A stretch of 6,954 nt of DNA. Source: an uncultured Ancrocorticia sp. (GTDB taxonomy: Bacteria > Actinomycetota > Actinomycetes > Actinomycetales > Actinomycetaceae). This document shows, piece after piece, positions 1-4,480 of this stretch. Position 1 is the first letter of the stretch. Every line of letters begins with the position of its first letter. The stretch covers positions 1-6,954 of the forward strand of contig CAJPTB010000099.1 in assembly GCA_905373325.1 (NCBI GenBank), read 5' to 3'. Position numbers and translations under genes: made by a program. The notes under the pieces were generated by a model, which saw only the letters and a program-made list of their open reading frames with translations, searched no databases and was not told the DNA's origin.

Positions 1-895
1 CTTCAATCTGGCCCCCAGCGCCTGGAACAACGTCAAGGAGGCCCCCGTCACGGCGATTTCCACGATCGTCGCGATCCTTCTGTTCACGGTCTGCTTCAAG
101 GGGATCGTCGGCCGCCTGTCGATCCTCTTCGGCGTCCTCTTCGGATACGCCGTTGCGTGTGTGCGCGGCGAGGTGGATTTCGGCTCGATCTCCGGCGCCG
201 GGTGGCTCGGGCTCCCCGAATTGCACGCCCCCGCCTTCGACGTCGCCCTGCTGGGCCTCTTCGTTCCCGTCGTGCTTGTCCTCGTCGCCGAGAACATCGG
301 CCACGTCAAATCCGTTTCCGCGATGACGGGCAGGAACCTTGACGGCGTCACCGGACGCGCCCTTTTCGCCGACGGCGTCTCGACGGCCCTCGCCGGCAGC
401 GGAGGCGGTTCGGGAACCACCACGTATGCCGAAAACATCGGCGTCATGGCCGCCACCAAGGTGTATTCGACGGCCGCCTACGTGGTGGCCTCGCTCTTCG
501 CCCTTGGCCTGTCGTTTCTGCCGAAGTTCGGAGTGGCGGTCGCGACGATTCCCGCCGGCGTCCTCGGCGGTGCCGCAACCGTGCTTTACGGAATGATCGG
601 AATGCTCGGCGTCCGAATCTGGGTTCAGAACAAGGTTGATTTCTCCGATCCGGTCAACCTCAACACCGCGGCCGTCGCGATGGTCGTGGCCATCGCCAAC
701 TACACCTGGGTCGCGGGGGACATGGTCTTCGAGGGCATCGCCCTGGGCTCGTTCGCCGCCATTGCGATCTTCCACGGCATGCGGCTGCTCGCGTCCGTGT
801 GCGGAACGCGTCAAGAACCGGCGACGCCGGCCTCGGCGCCCGCCGGAGCCGAACTGGAAGAAGGGGCGCTGCGATCGGCCCAAATGCAGGGCTAG
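1..895 (+). CDS. NCS2-family uracil/xanthine permease (UraA-like), 3' part
   Basis: Integral membrane symporter of the nucleobase-cation-symporter-2 (NCS2/SLC23) family; members take up uracil or xanthine across the cytoplasmic membrane with protons. The reading frame begins at base 2 and is open at the left edge. 297 codons are visible, so roughly the first 140-150 residues of a ~430-residue family protein are missing. Numbering from the window edge, the two family signatures are present: LVAENIGHVKS around residues 94-104 (E97 and H101 match the substrate/proton-site Glu and His of UraA TM8) and TYAENIGVMAATKVYS around 141-156 (E144 matches the TM10 Glu). Hydrophobic stretches before, between and after them fit the remaining helices. 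The last ~30 residues form a polar, Ala/Pro/Glu-rich cytoplasmic tail. The stop is TAG at 893-895, only 22 bp from the stop of the convergent gene. The family is clear; choosing uracil rather than xanthine rests on the AENIGH form and is inference. Confidence 0.93.
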   Translation, partial: FNLAPSAWNNVKEAPVTAISTIVAILLFTVCFKGIVGRLSILFGVLFGYAVACVRGEVDFGSISGAGWLGLPELHAPAFDVALLGLFVPVVLVLVAENIGHVKSVSAMTGRNLDGVTGRALFADGVSTALAGSGGGSGTTTYAENIGVMAATKVYSTAAYVVASLFALGLSFLPKFGVAVATIPAGVLGGAATVLYGMIGMLGVRIWVQNKVDFSDPVNLNTAAVAMVVAIANYTWVAGDMVFEGIALGSFAAIAIFHGMRLLASVCGTRQEPATPASAPAGAELEEGALRSAQMQG

Positions 896-917
896 GGGCC
901 TTTCCGGGCCGACGCCG

Positions 918-1514
918 TCACTTGCCGTGGTTGCTGACCTGCACGCAGTCCTTGGCCGCCGTCAGCTTGCCTTTCGGATTCTTGCTCTTGACGTCTTTTG
1001 CTTCGAGCACCTTGTCGTAGCCGACGCCGAGCACAACGGAGATCGTCTCGTCGTTTATCGAGGGATCGTAGTGGACCACGGATTCCGGGATGTATTGGGC
1101 AGCCGTGTAAGCGGCGTTGATGCCGCGAGGGCCGGTGACGATCCGAGCGGACTCTTTGATCGCCGTCTCGCCGCCCCAATTCTCGGTTTGCGCCACGCTG
1201 AAGCCCGACGTTTTGAAAGATTTCGCGACCTCGTCCGCAATGCCTGTGCGGTTCGTCGCGTTGTAGACGTTGACCGTGATCGAGGAAACTTCGGTGGCTT
1301 TCGAACCGTCGGCTATGCACGGCGTGACCACCTTGTTGGGGTCCTCGTCTCTCGCGAAGCTGGGCTCGAAGGGCAATGGAATGACTTTCGTCCAGATGAG
1401 CATCGCTATGACCATGATGACGGCCAAAGTGGCTGTCAACGTGCTGAAGAGCACCGTTTGGCGTTGCTGCATCTTGCGCCGGTAGGCGGCGCGTGCCGAA
1501 TTGTCCTCACTCAC
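918..1514 (-). CDS. LytR_C-domain single-pass membrane protein
   Basis: 198 residues. A short basic N-terminus (YRRKMQQRQ, residues 11-19) is followed by one membrane segment at about 20-42, giving an N-in topology. A linker comes next, then a LytR_C-like domain at about 78-165 with the typical ITVNVYNATNRTGIADEVAKSF motif, followed by a Lys-rich tail. LytR_C domains occur at the C-terminus of LytR-CpsA-Psr cell-wall glycopolymer ligases and also as stand-alone actinobacterial membrane proteins; this is the stand-alone form, with no catalytic LCP domain. Its precise role is unknown; a cell-envelope accessory function outside the membrane is inference. Two cysteines (C66, C190) lie on the predicted external side and could form a disulfide. 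The start is GTG at 1512-1514. No Shine-Dalgarno precedes it, but TACCGT lies at -13 to -8, which suggests a leaderless message. It converges on the permease gene. Confidence 0.85.
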   Translation of the reverse strand: MSEDNSARAAYRRKMQQRQTVLFSTLTATLAVIMVIAMLIWTKVIPLPFEPSFARDEDPNKVVTPCIADGSKATEVSSITVNVYNATNRTGIADEVAKSFKTSGFSVAQTENWGGETAIKESARIVTGPRGINAAYTAAQYIPESVVHYDPSINDETISVVLGVGYDKVLEAKDVKSKNPKGKLTAAKDCVQVSNHGK

Positions 1515-1527
1515 AGGTTATACGGTA
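1515..1527 (-). promoter_or_regulatory. Possible leaderless promoter (-10 box) of the LytR_C gene
   Basis: Read on the minus strand, the 13 bases before the GTG start contain TACCGT (a TANNNT -10 box) whose last base is 7 nt upstream of the GTG, overlapped by TATAAC. There is no purine-rich ribosome binding site. In Actinobacteria a TANNNT box at this distance commonly means transcription starts on the first base of the start codon. No convincing -35 hexamer is seen. This is inference from spacing only. Confidence 0.3.
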
Positions 1528-1608
1528 GTCCAGCGACGCCGAGGATGCATATGCGGGAACTGAATTGAGGCTTGGAGGTTCGCCACGTCGGCGTTTTCGC
1601 GATCGGGT

Positions 1609-1818
1609 GCGGCTGGTCCTCCGATTCTGGCGTGGATGTCTTCCGATTCTAGCGCGGCCGGTCCTCCGGTCCTGGTGCGGCCGGTCCTCTGACTCAGACG
1701 GGAGCGGTTCTCCAACCCGAACGCGGGGTTCTTCGTCCGATTGCTCCGTTTCCTGGACGGAACGCTCCGGTTCTCGGCGATTGCTCCGGTTTCCGGGTCG
1801 AACTCCGGTTTCCTTCCA
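1609..1818. repeat. Degenerate 20-23 bp direct repeats (GCGGCCGGTCCTCCG type)
   Basis: Four decayed units begin near 1609, 1630, 1654 and 1677, each a variant of GCGGYYGGTCCTCCGRTTCTG. A related set (GCTCCGGTTTCC variants) follows at about 1744-1815 with ~20-23 bp spacing. The stretch gives open frames on both strands, but the predicted peptides are Arg/Ser/Pro-rich and low in complexity, so I read this as non-coding minisatellite DNA. No gene is recognisable in it. Confidence 0.6.
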
Positions 1819-1820
1819 GA

Positions 1821-1907
1821 GCCTTGCAGAGGGGCTTTGCCAAGCCTTGCTCGGGAGCGGAAGCGGCGTTGGCGACGGGCAGAGTTTCACCGGAAGCTCT
1901 GCAAGGC
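1821..1907. repeat. 11-bp inverted repeat enclosing 65 bp with sub-hairpins
   Basis: GCCTTGCAGAG (1821-1831) and its exact complement CTCTGCAAGGC (1897-1907) flank 65 bp. Inside are GGCTT-TGCC-AAGCC (1833-1846) and GCTC-GG-GAGC. The right arm also aligns with the end of the 48-bp tandem unit that follows (GGAAG...GCAAGG...GGCGTGAGCC), so the arm seems to be the decayed first copy of that array. It could form a branched RNA or cruciform; function unknown. Confidence 0.5.
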
Positions 1908-1912
1908 GCATG

Positions 1913-2092
1913 GCGTGAGCCCAGCAAGAGGCGTTGCGAAAGACTCGCAAGGGGTGTTTTGCGTGAGCCCAGCACGAGGCGTTGCGGAAGACTCGCAAGG
2001 GGTGCGTGGCGTGAGCCCAGCACGAGGCGTCGCGGAAGACTCGCAAGGGGTGCGTTGCGTGAGCCTGGCAAGAAGCGCCGCGAGGCAATTCC
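1913..2092. repeat. 48-bp tandem repeat array, 3 full copies plus a decayed one
   Basis: Units begin at 1913, 1961 and 2009, exactly 48 bp apart, with a degenerate partial fourth at 2057-2092. Each starts GCGTGAGCCCAGCAMGAGGC and ends with a GACTCGCAAGGGGT block. Divergence between the three full copies is only a few bases each, mostly at the unit ends. A decayed copy may precede it at about 1890-1912. The length is a multiple of three, so every frame that lacks a stop in one unit stays open through the array; this explains the long spurious ORFs on both strands. There are no unique spacers between units, so it is not CRISPR. Confidence 0.85.
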
Positions 2093-2121
2093 GTGTGAGC
2101 GCCCTGCGCAGAAACTTCGAG

Positions 2122-2185
2122 CGACAACCGCCTGACGCATGAAGTGTGACGGAAACAACTAACGAAGCCGTTAAGTTGATTGTCG
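2122..2185. other. Hairpin with outer closing stem
   Basis: CAACTAACG (2156-2164) pairs with CGTTAAGTTG (2169-2178), giving 9 bp with one bulged A and an AAGC loop. Outside it, CGACAA (2122-2127) pairs with TTGTCG (2180-2185). On the minus strand the inner hairpin is followed by TTTCC and could act as a weak terminator, but no minus-strand gene ends here. Function unknown. Confidence 0.4.
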
Positions 2186-2229
2186 TGGGATGGGCAACAG
2201 GTTTTGCTTCCGAGCGGCTCGGCATACGA

Positions 2230-2280
2230 GGGGCGCCGCTGCAACAGATGCGCCCCGAAATCGGCGTCACGACGCCGATT
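2230..2280. other. Two adjacent dyads, including a 10-bp-arm palindrome
   Basis: GGGGCGC (2230-2236) pairs with GCGCCCC (2250-2256). Two bases later AATCGGCGTC (2259-2268) is repeated in inverse as GACGCCGATT (2271-2280) with only AC between them. The second is a perfect 22-bp palindrome and could be a dimeric-regulator operator or an RNA hairpin. No T-run follows on either strand. Confidence 0.5.
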
Positions 2281-2283
2281 GAT

Positions 2284-2350
2284 CGAAATGTTGCGAAAGG
2301 GGCGAATGTTGTGCGAAAGAGTGCACGGTGTGAAAGCTGTGACGAAAGCG
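2284..2350. repeat. Short GAAAG-type direct repeats
   Basis: GCGAAAG, GCGAATG, GCGAAAG, GTGAAAG, ACGAAAG and GCGAATG recur every 10-18 bp. The block GAAAGCTGTGACGAAAGC (2332-2349) is found again at 5036-5053 with a single mismatch, linking this patch to the minisatellite at 5000-5170. Confidence 0.5.
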
Positions 2351-2365
2351 AATGTCAAGTTGGGC

Positions 2366-2390
2366 AAGATGGGTTGGAAGACCCATGCTT
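2366..2390. other. Hairpin AAGATGGGT/ACCCATGCTT
   Basis: ATGGGT (2369-2374) pairs with ACCCAT (2381-2386) across TGGAAG, and the stem extends as AAG/CTT with one bulged G, giving 9 bp in all. It lies ~50 bp upstream of the putative promoter of the structured RNA block. It may be a barrier terminator or part of the same structured region; function unknown. Confidence 0.4.
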
Positions 2391-2403
2391 TCGACGTGCA
2401 TAG

Positions 2404-2446
2404 TTGAACTTCTCCGCCTACGCTCATGTTATCGAAACGTTATAAA
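2404..2446 (+). promoter_or_regulatory. Putative promoter of the structured RNA block
   Basis: TATAAA at 2441-2446 sits 5 bp before the first hairpin (2451) and is a good -10-like box in otherwise G/C-rich DNA. Upstream are TTGAAC (2404-2409) and TGTTAT (2427-2432), 17 bp apart, a possible alternative -35/-10 pair. No standard -35 lies 17 bp from TATAAA. Orientation is not certain, because TATAAA also occurs on the minus strand at the other end of the block. Confidence 0.35.
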
Positions 2447-2646
2447 GACTGGTGACGACGTTCGGGGTGCGTCGAAGGTCGTCACCTGTGGCGGTGAAGT
2501 CCACCACCGCCACATTCGGTCGGTCCTGGAAGTACATCGGCTTTGCGCGAAGCTGATTAGTCACCACGACCGCCATCCACGTCTACGAGGGCGTGAAACC
2601 GGGCCCGGGGGAATTCGTGTGGGGGTTCCCCCGGGCCCCCTTTATA
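2447..2646 (+). ncRNA. Candidate structured non-coding RNA, five consecutive hairpins
   Basis: The stretch folds end to end. H1: GGTGACGAC 2451-2459 with GTCGTCACC 2478-2486, continued past one G/G mismatch by TTCG 2461-2464 with CGAA 2473-2476 and a G-U pair. H2 abuts it: TGTGGCGGTG 2487-2496 with CACCGCCACA 2505-2514, a perfect 10 bp with an 8-nt loop. H3 is long and interrupted: CGGTC 2521-2525/GACCG 2568-2572, TGG 2527-2529/CCA 2564-2566, then ATCGGCTT 2536-2543/AAGCTGAT 2550-2557. H4 is short: CACGT 2578-2582/GCGTG 2591-2595. H5: a 13-bp perfect stem at 2601-2638 followed by CCTTTATAT. A -10-like TATAAA lies just upstream. I do not recognise it as tmRNA, SRP RNA, RNase P RNA, 6S RNA or a known riboswitch. 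No protein family is seen, though a 34-codon GTG ORF (2452-2556) overlaps it. The + orientation is favoured by the terminal hairpin and T-rich tail but is not proven. Confidence 0.5.
2601..2645 (+). terminator. Rho-independent-type terminator, 13-bp stem
   Basis: GGGCCCGGGGGAA (2601-2613) and TTCCCCCGGGCCC (2626-2638) are exact complements around a 12-nt loop, followed by CCTTTATAT. It is the strongest terminator-like signal with a T-rich tail in the window. On + there is no annotated protein gene for it to serve, which supports a free-standing RNA upstream. Read on -, the tail is GGTTTCACG, a poorer fit. Confidence 0.65.
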
Positions 2647-2757
2647 TGCTGGCTGCTTATCGGCTGATTGGCCTCCTTCAGTTTGCGCGAATTCGGGTTC
2701 TCGATCCGCCTGCGGCGTCGGAACGCATTCGGTTTGTGTGCGGCGACTCCGAACGTC

Positions 2758-2780
2758 CGGCCGGGGTGCGGGCCCGGCCG
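2758..2780 (-). terminator. G/C-rich hairpin after the nitroreductase gene
   Basis: CGGCCGGG (2758-2765) pairs with CCCGGCCG (2773-2780) around a 7-nt loop, 22 bp beyond the nitroreductase stop codon. There is no T-run on -, but U-tract-less hairpins are common gene-end signals in high-GC Actinobacteria. Assigning it to the nitroreductase is inference from position. Confidence 0.4.
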
Positions 2781-2802
2781 CCGCGCGTGCCCCTGCGCCG
2801 GG

Positions 2803-3471
2803 TCAGGCCCAGCGGACGATCTCTTCGATATCGCGCCTCGAATGCGCCGGCTGGCCGCCGGCTCGGTACCCCAGAGCGAGCATGACCACCGGCGAGGAGT
2901 CTGTGGGGTCGATGAGGCCTCGCTCGGTCAGGATCTCGCGCACGCCGTCGATCGAAAACCCCTCGATCGGGCAGGAGTCGATTCCCCGCTCGGCGGCCGC
3001 CAGCATCGCCCCGCCGAGAGCGATGTACGCTTGACGTGCGGCCCACTGATGAACGACGTCGGCCGTTATCAGCTTGAAGTCCCTCTCAGCCCACTTGGTC
3101 CAAAAGGCCTTGAAGTCAGCCGCTTCGTCGTCGTCGAGGTCGCGGACGTCCCGCAGGATGTGGTCGATGTGGCCGCCCTGACGCGTGATCTGCAGGCCGG
3201 TCTTTGCGGTGAAGATGAGGAAGTGGCTCGCGTCGAAACGTGCGGCGTTGTTCCCCGCGAATGCCTTGACGGCGTTCCTCAGGTCCTCGCTCTGGGCGAC
3301 GATGACGTTCCACGGTTCGAAACCGTAGGAGCTGGGGGCGAGACGAATCGCGTCCACGATCAGTTCGACGTCGGAATCGGGTATCTTCCTGCTTGCGTCG
3401 AACGCCTTGCAAGCATGGCGAAACTCGAGTGCGTTCGCTATCTCGCTCCGAGGGATGTCGGGTGTGGTCAT
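2803..3471 (-). CDS. NfsB-like NAD(P)H-dependent FMN nitroreductase
   Basis: Cytoplasmic flavoprotein of the nitroreductase superfamily, which uses FMN and NAD(P)H to reduce nitro compounds, quinones or similar acceptors. 222 residues, close to the 217 of E. coli NfsB, and similar along its length: RHACKAFDASRKI (18-30, FMN-phosphate-binding Arg region), APSSYGFEPWNVIVA (45-59), AGNNAARFDASHFLIFTAKT (72-91), ARQAYIALGGAMLAAAERGIDSCPIEGF (145-172, with the conserved PIEGF loop) and VVMLALGYRA (195-204). The physiological substrate cannot be read from sequence. The start is ATG 3469-3471, where family similarity begins; a 25-codon upstream extension to another ATG at 3544-3546 looks unlike the family and was not used. 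The ribosome binding site is weak (GAAAGAA). The gene is monocistronic, with a possible -10 TATAGC ~50 bp upstream of the ATG, and it ends at a G/C hairpin. Confidence 0.92.
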   Translation of the reverse strand: MTTPDIPRSEIANALEFRHACKAFDASRKIPDSDVELIVDAIRLAPSSYGFEPWNVIVAQSEDLRNAVKAFAGNNAARFDASHFLIFTAKTGLQITRQGGHIDHILRDVRDLDDDEAADFKAFWTKWAERDFKLITADVVHQWAARQAYIALGGAMLAAAERGIDSCPIEGFSIDGVREILTERGLIDPTDSSPVVMLALGYRAGGQPAHSRRDIEEIVRWA

Positions 3472-4121
3472 AGAATCGTTCTTTCGCTTGGCTGGTGCGG
3501 ATTCGGTTGGCTGATTCAGTTGGCTATATGCCCCCGCGGGTCTCAAGCGGCGGGCCAGTGCGCGTCAAGCGCCGCCATAACGTGTGGTGCGTGAAACACC
3601 GTTGTCGCGTATCGGCTGCGTGTGTAAGCGCAACTGCTTTTGTTGCCACATACCCTACCTTAAATTGTGCGTGAACCTAAGCTCATTTCTGAGAGGCGTG
3701 CCATGCCCGCAGTCGCCTCGGAAACCGAAAGGAATCGGACTTGAGTACCACAATGCACCGGGTGGCGAACAAAATAGCATCATGTGGCAAATTTGGGGGC
3801 GACGTCGTGAAAAGGTTGTGTTCTCCGGGAGTAAGATGAGGCTTTCCCTCCTTCCGGCGGCCCGGTCTTCCGGCGTCGGCGCGCTTGTCTCTTGGCGCTG
3901 GGCCTCGAGCGTTTGGCGTGTGGGTGCGCCACGCAAAGGGAGGTACGACGACGTCGCCATCCGTTGCCGTTCGGCGTTTTGGAAGGCTTGGGCGCTCTCG
4001 CGTCGATGCCTGCGGGGGCGGTGTGAACGGCGACGACGGCGAAGACAATCAAAAAAGTGTTGTATATCACATAGGTGTTGAGGCCCGTTGCCTGTGAGAA
4101 AGAAGCGGGGCGGGGGCAGGG
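3472..4121. other. Gene-poor spacer, no recognisable gene
   Basis: About 650 bp without a convincing gene. Open frames exist on both strands, but their peptides are Arg/Ser/Pro-rich and lack family motifs. The most promising starts are MPAVASETERNRT at 3702 (13 codons, GAGAGG upstream) and a minus-strand frame from 4070 with a hydrophobic start (MIYNTFLIVFAVVAV) but no ribosome binding site and a basic, low-complexity remainder. Visible small features are GGTG-CGTGAAA-CACC near 3586-3600 and a second TGCGTGAA at about 3667. A/T-rich patches at 3635-3680, 3750-3800 and 4045-4075 might hold promoters, but I could not define one. Confidence 0.5.
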
Positions 4122-4127
4122 TATTAT
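4122..4127 (+). promoter_or_regulatory. Possible -10 box before the duplicated hairpins
   Basis: TATTAT stands out in G/C-rich surroundings and lies 6 bp before the first hairpin arm at 4134, so a transcript would begin close to that hairpin. No -35 element is seen at the right distance. If real, it would make a ~350-nt leader for the gene at 4481. Confidence 0.25.
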
Positions 4128-4133
4128 GCAGTC

Positions 4134-4222
4134 GGCACGCCTTCACGCATGGAGTGCCAGTCAGAAACGGGCAGGCGGGTTTGCTTGAGGATCGCACGCC
4201 TTCACGCACGGAGTGCTGACTT
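4134..4222. repeat. Duplicated 23-bp hairpin element, 59-bp period
   Basis: GCACGCCTTCACGCATGGAG (then TGC) at 4135-4157 recurs at 4194-4216 with one loop change (T to C). Each copy folds as GCAC-g-CC, a 9-nt loop, GG-a-GTGC; the first copy gains one more G-C pair. The 36 bp between the copies is not repeated. The loop sequence TTCACGCA is also found in inverse (TGCGTGAA) near 3588 and 3667. Confidence 0.65.
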
Positions 4223-4461
4223 AGAGGCCTTTGCATGCGGCTTGCCTCGCTTCGCGGTCGCGGCTTGCGTCGCTCCCGCCCGCAAATCGTTTGGCTGCCG
4301 CGCATCGACGTGCCTTGCCGCCTGTTCTCGCGGGCCTTGTTCAAGGCGCTTGCGAGCCTTGCGTCGTCATCTGCGCGGTGCGGCGGCCTGCACCTGCGCT
4401 TGCCGCTGTGCCGCCGCGCATTTGCCGCTTCGAACTGAGAAAGGCCGCCCGGGTGGGCGGC
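4223..4461 (+). other. Gene-free, hairpin-rich stretch, possible leader of the gene at 4481
   Basis: No recognisable gene; a 67-codon frame at 4235-4438 is Arg/Leu-rich low complexity. The DNA holds a 23-bp direct repeat (GCGGCTTGCSTCGCT at 4237 and 4260). It also holds hairpins GCCTTG-TT-CAAGGC (4334-4347), GCGCGGTGC (4373-4381) with GCACCTGCGC (4390-4399, one bulged T), and GCCGCCC-GGGT-GGGCGGC (4444-4461). The last lies 10 bp before the ribosome binding site of the next gene. Read on -, it is followed by CTTTCTC and could be a weak terminator. Whether this is a regulatory leader or inert repeat DNA is unknown. Confidence 0.35.
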
Positions 4462-4480
4462 TCCGACGAAAGAAGGTCCA

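Noticed and set aside
636..1568. 310-codon plus-strand frame opposite the LytR_C gene
   Set aside because: It is the shadow of the permease 3' end and the antisense of the LytR_C gene; composition is atypical.
1565..1918. 117-codon plus-strand frame through the 20-23 bp repeats
   Set aside because: Low-complexity Arg/Ser/Leu peptide produced by the repeats; no start signal.
1913..2092. Possible CRISPR array
   Set aside because: The repeats are directly adjacent with no unique spacers, and there are no cas genes.
1507..2427. 306-codon minus-strand open frame across the repeats
   Set aside because: It is open mainly because the 48-bp array contains no stop. The peptide is Cys/His/Trp/Arg-rich, contains array-encoded 16-residue repeats, overlaps the start of the LytR_C gene, and has no ribosome binding site or family motif.
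3472..3546. Upstream ATG extending the nitroreductase by 25 codons
   Set aside because: The extension does not resemble the family N-terminus, and similarity begins just after the internal ATG at 3471.
2668..3594. 308-codon plus-strand frame
   Set aside because: Antisense shadow of the nitroreductase gene, whose family match on the other strand is unambiguous.
3780..4070. Minus-strand frame with a signal-peptide-like start (MIYNTFLIVFAVVAV)
   Set aside because: No ribosome binding site; the rest is basic low-complexity sequence, and the hydrophobic start comes from a short A/T-rich patch.
4045..4075. Possible CRP-type site (TGTGA half-site on the minus strand)
   Set aside because: Only one half matches; the other half is ACACT, and no gene is positioned to use it.
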